Assembly: GCF_014655715.1 (NCBI RefSeq)
Contig: NZ_BNBM01000027.1
Coordinates: 30,174 to 94,173, forward strand
Source of the DNA: Streptomyces lanatus
Lineage (GTDB): Bacteria; Actinomycetota; Actinomycetes; Streptomycetales; Streptomycetaceae
DNA: 64,000 nucleotides
Direction of reading: 5' to 3'
In this document: piece by piece, positions 35,548 through 43,427 of the stretch
Layout: the number at the start of each line of letters is the position of its first letter
Position numbering within the stretch: the first letter of the stretch is position 1
Notes under the pieces: generated by a model
The model's input: only the letters and a program-made list of their open reading frames with translations
Told to the model about the DNA's origin: nothing
The model's database searches: none
Translations under genes and position numbers: made by a program

Positions 35548-38500
35548 GTGCTGGACGGGGCAGAGACCATGCGGGAGTTGGCGGCGGGTGGACAGCCGGT
35601 GAGTGATGCGGGCGGGGCGCGGCGGCATGCGGTTGTGTCGTTAGGGATCGCGCTGACGCGTAATGGGGACGGTGACTCCCCGCGGCCGGAGCTGGATGTG
35701 CTGGAGGAGGCCCCCGTTCATGCCGGGCTGGTCGCGGAGGTCTTGACGGGGTTTCAGTACCAGCTGTTTCCAAACGCGGTGTCGGCCGACGCGGTCGGGG
35801 TCGAGGGACTGGTCGAGGCTGCGGTCGTGGCCGAGGACGTCGATGTTCTGATCGTGCACATCGTCGGGCACGGCGAGTTGGCTGAGGGCAGCAGCGAGAA
35901 ACTGTATGTCCTCAACAGTGATGGACAGCGTCTGGCCCGGCCGGTCAGCGCATGGATCGACCTCATCGAGGACCATCCGAGGCGTCATCGGCCGATGACG
36001 CTGTTCGTCCTCGATGTCTGCTACGCCGGTGAGGCTGCGGTGACCGCCTGGCATTCGCGCATGGACGTGGACCGGCGCCGGGCGTGGGTGCTGGCCGCGA
36101 CGGGGCCCGGACAGAAGGCGTTCGGCTACCGCCTGAGCCGGGCCCTGGTACAGGTCCTGGAGAAGTACCAGGACCTCAAGGTGCGCTTCGATCGGTCCGT
36201 GCGGTACATCCCGCCGCACACGGTCTGGAGAGACGTCGAACGTACCGTCAACGAGCTTGCGGAACAGGCCGGCGGCCTTCCGCAGGCGATCCTGACCAGT
36301 CTCGTACCGGGGCATGCCGACCTGTCCCATCTGCCGTTCTTCCCCAACCCCTCCTTTGCCCCGGGTCGTGGCTCTTCCGCTGAGGTCTCGGGCCTGCCGC
36401 CGGAGATCGCCCGGCTGGCGGACTGGGCCGCAGACCCGCTGCACTTCATGCGGCGCGCTGGCGGCGCCGAGCCGGTGCACCGCGACCGGACTGAGGGCTA
36501 CTTCAGCGGCCGGGACGAACAACTGGAGACCCTCGCCGGCTGGCTCGACGACGAGACGGCCGCACCGGGGCTGCGGCTGGTGACGGGCAAGGCAGGCGCG
36601 GGTAAATCGGCGCTGCTGGGCGTCCTGGTCTGCGCTTCGCATCCGGCCCTGCGCCGGCACACGAGGACCCTGTGGGCGAGCCTGGGCGAGCGGGCCCCGG
36701 GGGAAAACGACCGGCTCGCGGTGGTCCACGCGCGCCGCCTGGCCCTGGACGACATCGTCGTATCCCTCGCTCGCCAGCTGCGCTTCATCGACGGCCGGGA
36801 TGGCGGTACTGATGAGGGCGAAGCGAGTGAGCAGGCTGCGGGGAATCCGGCGGAGTACTTGTTGCGGCTGCTGCCCGGGCATGGGCGGCCGGTCACCGTC
36901 GTCGTGGACGCCCTCGACGAGGCGCTGCGGCCCCAGGAGATCACCACCGCCTTGCTGGTCCCGCTCGCCCAGAGGGTGCAAGGGCCGCGCAGTCGGCTGC
37001 GGCTGCTGGTCGGCGTCCGTGATGACGAGCGGTTTCACGGCTTGCGGGCCCTGGCCCAGGACGCCGGGGGGTGCACAGACCTGAGCGCCATCTGCCCAGA
37101 GACCGTCTGCCGGGACGTGGCCTTGTACGTCAAACGGCTGCTCGCGGCTGATGGCCCCTACGCCGCGGGGGCGCTTCGGCCGGTCCGGAACACTTTGGCC
37201 GAGGCAATCGCCGACACGCTCACCAGGCCGAGCCATAGCAGCAGGCCAGCCCACGACACTAGTGCCTTGCAGTGGGGCGAGTTCCTGACGGCTGGACTCT
37301 ACGTCCACTACCTCCTCACTAGCCCGCTTCCCGGCACTACCCAGGAGGCCGCCGTCCTGGGCCGCGCTGTACCCCGCAACCTGCCGGCCCTCCTCGAACT
37401 CGACCTGCACCGCCACCAGAGCACCCAGCCGCTCCTGCAGCCCGTGCTAACCGCCCTCGCCTTCGCCCAGGGTCGCGGCATGCCGGAAAGCATCTTGGCC
37501 CACGCCACCACCGCCTTCACCACCCCCTCCGACGGCAGCACGCCACTGTCCATGCCCGACCTGTACGCGCTCCTGGACGGCGAAGCTCGCTTTTACCTGC
37601 GCCGCGACGTCGACCACGACGGCACCACCCTCTACCGGCTCTTCCACGAAGGTCTCGCCGACTGGCTGCGCGACCCAAGCAGTCAGCCGCCCGATCAAGA
37701 CACCCCCACAGCAACGGCATCCCCGCTCAAGCCAGCCGAGCGGCTGTACGAGCGACTTTTGGACTCCGTGCCCCGGGACGCCTCGGGCCGCGCTCAGTGG
37801 CACCTGGCAACCCCCTACCTGCTGCGGCACACAGCCCAGCACGCCATCAGCGTCGGACGCCTGGATGAACTCCTCACCGACGGCGGCTACCTCCAGCACG
37901 CCGACCCCCACACCCTCGCGGACGCCCTCCGCTACGCCCACTCCGAGCAGGCCAGGCTCACCGCTGCGGTCTACCGAGCGTCCTGGCCTGAACACCACGC
38001 GCTGCCTCCCACGGCACGCCGCCAGATCCTCGCCCTGGACGCGGCACGCTTCCAAAACACACGGCTGCAGGCGGAACTGCCCGGTGACACCGACTGGCAG
38101 GTGCGCTGGGCAACCGGAAGTCAGGTCTCCACCGCTCTGGTCCGCACCCTCACCGGCCACACCGGGCCGGTGGTGGCGGTGGCGGTAGTGGAGCTGCACG
38201 GCCGCCCACACGCCGTCACCAGCGGTAACTACGACGGGTCGGTGCGGGTGTGGGACCTGACCACCGGCGCCCAGACCCGCACTCTCACCGCCCACATCGG
38301 GCACTCCGTTCACGTGGTTCCGGTGGCGGTGGTGGAGTTGGACGGCCGCCCGCACGCCCTCACCGGCGGTGACGACGACGGGTCGGTGCGGGTGTGGGAC
38401 TTGACCACCGGCGCCCAGACCCGCACTCTCATCGGCCACACCGGACCGGTGCGGGCGGTGGCGGTGGTGGAGTTGGACGGCCGCTCGCACGCCCTCACCG

Positions 38501-40017
38501 GCGGTGACGACGACCGAGTGGTGCGGGTGTGGGACTTGACTACCGGCGCCCAGACCCGCACTCTCATCGGCCACACCGGACCGGTGCGGGCGGTGGCGGT
38601 GGTGGAGTTGGACGGCCGCTCGCACGCCCTCACCGGCGGTGACGACGACGGGTCGGTGCGGGTGTGGGACTTGACTACCGGCGCCCAGACCCGCACTCTC
38701 ACTGGCCACACCGGACCGGTGTGGACGGTAGCGGTGGTGGAGTTGGATGGCCGCCCGCACGCCCTCATGGCCGGTAACCAGGACCGGGTGGTGCGGGTGT
38801 GGGACCTGACCACCAGCACCTGCATTCTCACCGGCCACTACGGATTTGTGGATGGGGTGGCGGTGGTGGAGCTGGACGGCCGCCCGCACGCCGTGATCGT
38901 CGGTGGCAACGGGTTGGTGCGGGTGTGGGACTTGACCGCCGGCACTCAGACCCGCACTCTCAGCGGCCACACGAGTAGGGTGCGGGCGGTAGCGGTGGTG
39001 GAGCTGGACGGCCGCCCGCACGCCGTCACCAGTAGTTACGACGGGTTGGTGCGGGTGTGGGACTTGACCACCGCCCCCCAGACCCGCACTCTCAACGGCC
39101 CCGCCGGGCCGGTGGATGCGGTGGCGGTGGTGGAGTTGGACGGCCGCCCGCATGCCGTCACCAGCAGTTACGACGACCGGGTGGTGCGGGTGTGGGACTT
39201 GACCACCGGCACTCAGACCCGCACTCTCACCGGCCACACCGGGAGGGTGAATGCGGTGGCGGTGGTGGAGTTGGACGGCCGCCCGCATGCCGTCACCAGC
39301 GCACCCTTCGACAGGTCGGTGCGGGTGTGGGACTTGACCACCGGCGTCCAGACCCGCACTCTCACCGGCCACACCGAGCGGGCGGTTGCGATAGTGGCGA
39401 TGGCGCTGGATGGCCGCCCGCACGTCCTCACCAACGCTGACGATGACGGGGCGGTGTGGGTGTGGGACCTGACCACCGGCGCCCGGACGCGTATTCGCAC
39501 CGGTCACATCGGGCGGGTGGTTGCGGGGGCGGTGGTGGAGCTGGACGGCCGGCCGCACGCCGTCACCAGCGATGACTACAAAGGGTCGGTGCGGGTGTGG
39601 GACTTGACTACCGGCACTCAGACCCGCACGCTCACCGGCCACAGCAGGCGGGGCGCTGCGGTGGCGGTGGCGGAGCTGGACGGCCGCCCGCACGCCGTCA
39701 CCAGCGATGACCACAAAGGGTCGGTGCGGGTGTGGGACCTGACCACCGGCACTCAGACCCGCACGCTCACCGGCCACACCGGACCGGTGTGGGCGTTGGC
39801 GGTGGTGGAGTTGGATGGCCGCCCGCATGCCCTGACCGGCGGTGACGACCCGGTGGTGCGGGTGTGGGACCTGACGACCGGGACCTGCCTCACCACGCTT
39901 CAGTGCCCCGCACCCGTGACTGCCCTCGCCGTCACTGCGCACGCCACCGTCGTTGTCAGCTTCAGCCACGACGTGGCCGTCCTCGACCTGGCACCTCTAA
40001 AAGGCAGGCTCCTTTGA
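35548..40017 (+). CDS. caspase-like protease / STAND NTPase / WD40 protein (NLR-like)
   Basis: 1,489 aa from GTG 35548 (SD AAGGTGA is close; ATG 35569 is an alternative). Residues about 25-260: caspase-like (C14) fold with His108 in VHIVGHGE and Cys158 in FVLDVCYAGEA, the expected dyad. Residues about 330-620: STAND/NACHT-type NTPase, Walker A GKAGAGKS (347-354) and Walker B VTVVVDALDEAL (Asp454). Residues about 620-860: helical arm (LFHEGLADWLRD, YLLRHTAQHAISVGRLDELL). Residues 866-1489: about 14 WD40 blades, enough for two seven-bladed propellers. It has no signal peptide or membrane span, so it is cytosolic. Such proteins oligomerise on ligand sensing and activate the N-terminal effector; here that would be proteolysis, leading to suicide or signalling. 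The stop overlaps the hydrolase start (TTGA). Confidence 0.9.
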   Translation: MLDGAETMRELAAGGQPVSDAGGARRHAVVSLGIALTRNGDGDSPRPELDVLEEAPVHAGLVAEVLTGFQYQLFPNAVSADAVGVEGLVEAAVVAEDVDVLIVHIVGHGELAEGSSEKLYVLNSDGQRLARPVSAWIDLIEDHPRRHRPMTLFVLDVCYAGEAAVTAWHSRMDVDRRRAWVLAATGPGQKAFGYRLSRALVQVLEKYQDLKVRFDRSVRYIPPHTVWRDVERTVNELAEQAGGLPQAILTSLVPGHADLSHLPFFPNPSFAPGRGSSAEVSGLPPEIARLADWAADPLHFMRRAGGAEPVHRDRTEGYFSGRDEQLETLAGWLDDETAAPGLRLVTGKAGAGKSALLGVLVCASHPALRRHTRTLWASLGERAPGENDRLAVVHARRLALDDIVVSLARQLRFIDGRDGGTDEGEASEQAAGNPAEYLLRLLPGHGRPVTVVVDALDEALRPQEITTALLVPLAQRVQGPRSRLRLLVGVRDDERFHGLRALAQDAGGCTDLSAICPETVCRDVALYVKRLLAADGPYAAGALRPVRNTLAEAIADTLTRPSHSSRPAHDTSALQWGEFLTAGLYVHYLLTSPLPGTTQEAAVLGRAVPRNLPALLELDLHRHQSTQPLLQPVLTALAFAQGRGMPESILAHATTAFTTPSDGSTPLSMPDLYALLDGEARFYLRRDVDHDGTTLYRLFHEGLADWLRDPSSQPPDQDTPTATASPLKPAERLYERLLDSVPRDASGRAQWHLATPYLLRHTAQHAISVGRLDELLTDGGYLQHADPHTLADALRYAHSEQARLTAAVYRASWPEHHALPPTARRQILALDAARFQNTRLQAELPGDTDWQVRWATGSQVSTALVRTLTGHTGPVVAVAVVELHGRPHAVTSGNYDGSVRVWDLTTGAQTRTLTAHIGHSVHVVPVAVVELDGRPHALTGGDDDGSVRVWDLTTGAQTRTLIGHTGPVRAVAVVELDGRSHALTGGDDDRVVRVWDLTTGAQTRTLIGHTGPVRAVAVVELDGRSHALTGGDDDGSVRVWDLTTGAQTRTLTGHTGPVWTVAVVELDGRPHALMAGNQDRVVRVWDLTTSTCILTGHYGFVDGVAVVELDGRPHAVIVGGNGLVRVWDLTAGTQTRTLSGHTSRVRAVAVVELDGRPHAVTSSYDGLVRVWDLTTAPQTRTLNGPAGPVDAVAVVELDGRPHAVTSSYDDRVVRVWDLTTGTQTRTLTGHTGRVNAVAVVELDGRPHAVTSAPFDRSVRVWDLTTGVQTRTLTGHTERAVAIVAMALDGRPHVLTNADDDGAVWVWDLTTGARTRIRTGHIGRVVAGAVVELDGRPHAVTSDDYKGSVRVWDLTTGTQTRTLTGHSRRGAAVAVAELDGRPHAVTSDDHKGSVRVWDLTTGTQTRTLTGHTGPVWALAVVELDGRPHALTGGDDPVVRVWDLTTGTCLTTLQCPAPVTALAVTAHATVVVSFSHDVAVLDLAPLKGRLL
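38140..39900 (+). repeat. array of near-identical 126-138 bp WD40-encoding repeats
   Basis: Thirteen units encoding variants of TLTGHTGPVxAVAVVELDGR followed by PHALTGGDDDGSVRVWDLTT, plus a divergent closing unit. Blades 3 and 4 (from about 38430 and 38556) are nearly identical at the DNA level. Variation clusters in the loop between PHA and VRVWD (GGDDDR, SSYDG, SDDYK, APFD), which lies on the propeller surface. DNA-level identity well beyond protein constraint indicates recent unit exchange or amplification. Confidence 0.9.
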
Positions 40018-40904
40018 CCAACCCTGGCACTCCACTGCTGCGAGTCGTCGCCGTACACGGTGTCGGCAACAGCTTTGGCGCCGGCATCACCGGCACCCGT
40101 CTGGAAGAGCTCCGGGCACTGAAAGCCGCCGCCTGGGCCCGACAACTGGGCAACGGCCTCGGCGTGGCCGCGGACCGGATCGATCTCGACTTCGCCTACT
40201 ACGCCGACAAGCTCGTCACTGCCCATCCGGCGCAAGGAGAGCAGGACGGAGACTTCTTGGACGACCCGCTCGCCCAGGAGATGCTCGCCGCCTGGGCACA
40301 GGAGCTGGGCGTCCCCGACGAAGTCTCGCAGGGCCACGCCACGGTGCCACTGCGGGCACTGTCGTCCTGGGTGGCGTGCAGGTTCGACCTGGCGGACGGC
40401 CCGCTGCGGGTCTTCCTGCGGATGCTGTTTCCAGAGGTCGCCGCATACTTGCGGACCGAAGACGCCCCGGAACGGGCAGCCGCTCGTGAGGAGGTGGCCG
40501 CGCGGATCGACAGGCACCGACCGCAGGTTGTCATCGCCCATTCCCTGGGCTCGGTCGTCGCCTACGAAGCCCTGCACGCCAACCCGGGCCTTCAGCCGGA
40601 GCTGTTCCTCACCCTGGGCTCGCCCCTGGCCTTGCCCCGCGCGGTCTTCGAACGCCTCACCCCCGCGCCACGTGCAGCCCGTGGCACACCGCAGGGGGTG
40701 CGTCTGCCCGGGCAAACGCGCTGGGTCAACATCGCCGACCCCGGCGACCCCGTAGCCGTCCCACGCCAACTCGGCCGACACTTCGAGGGGATCGCCCTGG
40801 ACCACACCAGCGTCATCAGCCCCCTCTTCCACTTCCACCACGCCACCAACTACCTGCAGTCCGCGACCACCGCCGCCACCATCGCCCCCTACCTCGGCAT
40901 CTGA
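40014..40904 (+). CDS. alpha/beta-hydrolase coupled to the caspase-STAND-WD40 protein
   Basis: 296 aa starting at TTG 40014, which overlaps the upstream TGA (TTGA), so translation is coupled. N-terminal VVAVHGVGNSFGAG is the oxyanion-side HGxG-like motif. The nucleophile elbow is VIAHSLGSVVAYEA. Acid and histidine candidates are NIADPGDPV and ALDHTSVISP. No signal peptide. The fold suits a lipase, esterase or peptidase-like serine hydrolase. Strict coupling to an NLR-like gene, and the fact that its start was carried along in the duplicated copy, suggest that the two work as a pair, either as second effector or as substrate of the caspase domain. That role is inference. Confidence 0.85.
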   Translation: MTNPGTPLLRVVAVHGVGNSFGAGITGTRLEELRALKAAAWARQLGNGLGVAADRIDLDFAYYADKLVTAHPAQGEQDGDFLDDPLAQEMLAAWAQELGVPDEVSQGHATVPLRALSSWVACRFDLADGPLRVFLRMLFPEVAAYLRTEDAPERAAAREEVAARIDRHRPQVVIAHSLGSVVAYEALHANPGLQPELFLTLGSPLALPRAVFERLTPAPRAARGTPQGVRLPGQTRWVNIADPGDPVAVPRQLGRHFEGIALDHTSVISPLFHFHHATNYLQSATTAATIAPYLGI

Positions 40905-40981
40905 CCCTCGGGCGCCCTTACCGGTGGTGTCTCCGCTGGAACTGAGCAGTACCAGGGCCGGGAGTGTGCCGTTTGCTCCGG

Positions 40982-41052
40982 CGGACAACGGACACAGCCA
41001 AACCCTGTCCATAAATGAAGTTATGGACAGGGTTTGTTGTTGTCCGTTGTCC
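40982..41052. terminator. 71-base interrupted palindrome, probable bidirectional terminator
   Basis: Outer arms GGACAACGGACA (40982-40993) and TGTCCGTTGTCC (41041-41052). Inner perfect 15-bp stem AAACCCTGTCCATAA (40999-41013) against 41020-41034, loop ATGAAG. It is followed by TTTGTTGTTG on the plus strand. It lies 78 bases after the hydrolase stop. The unusual length and the two-tier arms also fit a small mobile or recombination site. Confidence 0.7.
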
Positions 41053-41159
41053 AGTGCCAACGGCCGCTGCGAGGTCTCTGTCGTGGATCCGTAACCGGAC
41101 GTGGCCGACGGGACGGTGAGTTCGTACCTACGCCGTATGCGGGGCCGTCGCCGCCTTCG

Positions 41160-41636
41160 TCAGTGTCGGATCAGGCCCGTGCGTTTAACGGTCGCCAGCA
41201 GCGGAGCCGTGTCGATGGCGGTGATCGCCTCCAGGGGGTCGACGGCGTCGGTGAGGAAGGTTTACACAGCGTCGAGGTTCGCGGCGGCGACGGCGACGAC
41301 CAGATTGGCAGGCCCGGTGGCGGCAGCGCAGAATCGGACGTGCGGGTGGGCGCTCAGGGTCCGCGCGGTCTCCTGCAGCGCACCTGGCCTTACCGAGATC
41401 CACAGCAATGCCTCGGTCTGTGCGCCGAGCAGTGCAAGATTGGTGGCCTGACGCAGCACCTGGCTCTGCACGAGGAGTTCGAGCCGTCGCCGGGCGGTGA
41501 GGGCGGTGATGCCGGCGCGGCGGGCCAGGTCCGTGTAGGTGGCCCGGCCGTCCTCGGTCAGCCTTGCGATCAGCGCAGTGTCGACGTCGGGAGACGTGCA
41601 CGACGGTGCCGAGGCCGTTTGGGCAGCAGCATCCAT
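41160..41636 (-). pseudogene. Lrp/AsnC-family regulator with in-frame TAA, N-terminus short
   Basis: From ATG 41636: DVDTALIARLTEDGRATYTD and LARRAGITALTARRRLELLV (winged helix), ALLWISVRPGALQETARTLS and FCAAATGPANLVVAVAAANL (RAM effector domain). TAA 41262-41264 then falls in frame, followed by TFLTDAVDPLEAITAIDTAP and TVKRTGLIRH to TGA 41160. A Tyr codon instead of TAA would give one 158-aa protein. Streptomyces relatives often have a second N-terminal half, which is missing here. Confidence 0.75.
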
Positions 41637-41813
41637 GGAACGGCCTCACGTCCGAAGCGCCGAGCAGTGCCCACCCCGCATACCCCGGAACACCACAGCA
41701 CGCGCCAACACACGAGGTCACGGCGGCGCGTAAACCTACGGGCTGTGTCTCCGCAGCGCGGAAGTGGGCCGACCATATCAGCTGCCTGTGCAACGAGGCC
41801 GGTCGTGCCCTTC
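41637..41813. other. intergenic, nothing supported
   Basis: Short region between the Lrp/AsnC remnant and the TetR gene. No gene or clear hairpin seen. Confidence 0.25.
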
Positions 41814-42437
41814 TCAGGTGTGGCGCGGGCGAGGCAGCAAGGCGAACGCGCTCTCGGCAATCGAGGTCAGGCGGTCGGGGCTGTGGCCGTACGCGCCCAC
41901 GACATCGCTGCCGCGGATGACGGTCAGCAGTAGGTACGCGAGGTCGTCGGGATCCGCGTCGGGGTCGAGGTCGCCGTTGCGCTGCGCCGCTCGCACGCAC
42001 TCGGCCACCGCCGCCCGGACGACGGAGAAGCAGTCGTTGGCCAGGCGTTTCACCTCGGGGTCGGAGGCGCCGACCTCCAGGGCCATCTTGGCGGCGAAGC
42101 AGGCCGCCCCCGCCCGGTCGGAGGCGGGGGCTACGTCGGGGGCGAGTGGCACCCCGTGGACGGCGCGGAGCAAGTATGCGTGCAGTCGTTCCAGGGCGCC
42201 CTCGTCCGGTCCGTCGAGCATCTTCCGCGGACCCTGCGCCAGCCGGCCGAAGTACCCGGCCATCGCCTCCAGCAGCACGCCGTGCTTGCCGTCGAACGCT
42301 CCGTAGAGGCTGCCGCGGCCCAGGCCGGTGGCGGCGCTGATGTCGTCGACGCTCGTGCCGTTGTAGCCCGAGGCGCGGAACTGCCGCTCAGCGGCATGCA
42401 GGACGTGGTCGCGGTCGAAGCTTCGTGGTCTGGCCAT
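41814..42437 (-). CDS. TetR-family transcriptional repressor
   Basis: 207 aa from ATG 42437, which gives the usual MARPRSFDRDHVLHAAERQF. Helix-turn-helix TSVDDISAATGLGRGSLYGA is followed by a TetR_C-type ligand domain (GAACFAAKMALEVGASDPEV). It is divergent from the SDR gene at 42577. The 140-base gap contains a promoter with a palindrome that is repeated almost exactly at 48534, upstream of a flavoprotein/MFS pair. It therefore probably represses both. The inducer may be a xenobiotic or redox-active compound (inference from targets). Confidence 0.92.
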   Translation of the reverse strand: MARPRSFDRDHVLHAAERQFRASGYNGTSVDDISAATGLGRGSLYGAFDGKHGVLLEAMAGYFGRLAQGPRKMLDGPDEGALERLHAYLLRAVHGVPLAPDVAPASDRAGAACFAAKMALEVGASDPEVKRLANDCFSVVRAAVAECVRAAQRNGDLDPDADPDDLAYLLLTVIRGSDVVGAYGHSPDRLTSIAESAFALLPRPRHT

Positions 42438-42466
42438 ACAAAGACGGTAAAGCCGACCTACGCTTC

Positions 42467-42520
42467 TTGACAAGTCAGTACAGAACTGCATAGGTTCCGG
42501 ACTGTTCAGTAAACAACCGT
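42467..42520 (+). promoter_or_regulatory. promoter with TetR-type operator upstream of the SDR gene
   Basis: -35 TTGACA (42467-42472), 18-base spacer, -10 TAGGTT (42491-42496). Palindromic elements lie in and behind it: CAGTACAGAACTG within the spacer and ACTGTTCAGT just downstream. The whole block recurs at 48534-48600 with few differences, so selection or recent duplication has kept it. Confidence 0.75.
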
Positions 42521-42576
42521 CCTGAACTCACCGGACAGCGCCCGACGAAGCCATGCCCACAACCCAAGGAACCACC

Positions 42577-43392
42577 ATGCAGACAGCTCACCGAGTGGCC
42601 CTCGTGACGGGCGCCTCCTCCGGGATCGGGCGGGCGGCGGCGCTTGCCCTCGTGGGCGCCGGCTTCGCGGTGGTCGGCACGAGCCGCAACGCGGCGAACG
42701 CCGAGCCGCTCGCCGGGGTGACGTTCCTCGATCTCGACGTGGCCGACGACAAGTCGGTCCGCTCGCTGGTCGGGGAGGTGATCGATCGGTTCGGCCGGAT
42801 CGACGTCCTGGTCAACAACGCAGGCGTGGGCGCGGTCGGCGCCGGCGAGGAGAGCACGATCAGCCAGGCCAAGGAGGTCTTCGACATCAACGTCTTCGGC
42901 CTGATGCGGATGACCAACGCAGTCCTGCCCCACATGCGCGCCCAGGGCAGTGGCCGCGTGGTCAACGTCTCCTCGGTACTCGGCCTGATCCCGGCGCCCT
43001 TCATGGCCGTCTACGCCGCCACCAAGCATGCGGTCGAGGGCTACGCCGAGTCCGTCGACCACGAGCTTCGTGAGTACGGCGTCCGGATGCTGCTGGTCGA
43101 ACCGGCCTACACGAGCACGAGTTTCGAGGCGAGCAGCATGGCACCCGACTCGCCCCTGCCGGTCTACGCCGCGCAGCGGCAGGTCTCCCGGGACGTGCTG
43201 GCCACGGCCGTGCGCAACGCCGACGGCCCGGACGTCGTAGCGAAGGTGATCGTCGCAGCCGCCACCGATTCGAAGCCCAAGCTCCGGTACACCGCCGGCC
43301 CGATGGCCAAACGCGTCAGCCTCCTGCGCCGGATCGTGCCCTCGAGCGCCTTCGACGGACAGATCCGCAAGCTCAACCGACTGGCGGGCTGA
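42577..43392 (+). CDS. short-chain dehydrogenase/reductase
   Basis: 271 aa from ATG 42577 (SD AAGGAA; the frame start at 42553 has none). Classical SDR: ALVTGASSGIGRAAALAL, LDLDVADD, VNNAGVGAVG, catalytic Ser in VVNVSSVLG, and YAATKHAVEGYAES with Tyr and Lys of YxxxK. This class is NADP(H)-preferring and common next to TetR repressors, where it reduces reactive carbonyls or modifies an inducer. The next gene follows after 35 bases and may be co-transcribed. Confidence 0.93.
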   Translation: MQTAHRVALVTGASSGIGRAAALALVGAGFAVVGTSRNAANAEPLAGVTFLDLDVADDKSVRSLVGEVIDRFGRIDVLVNNAGVGAVGAGEESTISQAKEVFDINVFGLMRMTNAVLPHMRAQGSGRVVNVSSVLGLIPAPFMAVYAATKHAVEGYAESVDHELREYGVRMLLVEPAYTSTSFEASSMAPDSPLPVYAAQRQVSRDVLATAVRNADGPDVVAKVIVAAATDSKPKLRYTAGPMAKRVSLLRRIVPSSAFDGQIRKLNRLAG

Positions 43393-43427
43393 CCCCGCAG
43401 TACGGGGCGGCGCCCAAGGAGACGCAC

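Noticed and set aside
38140..39900. CRISPR-like or minisatellite array
   Set aside because: The regular repeats are coding, in one frame, about 42 to 46 codons long with WD40 sequence; there are no short repeats with unique spacers.
37447..39969. 840-codon minus-strand frame rich in HPHRP repeats
   Set aside because: Complement of the WD40 repeat array; its apparent repeat protein is a by-product of repeated codons.
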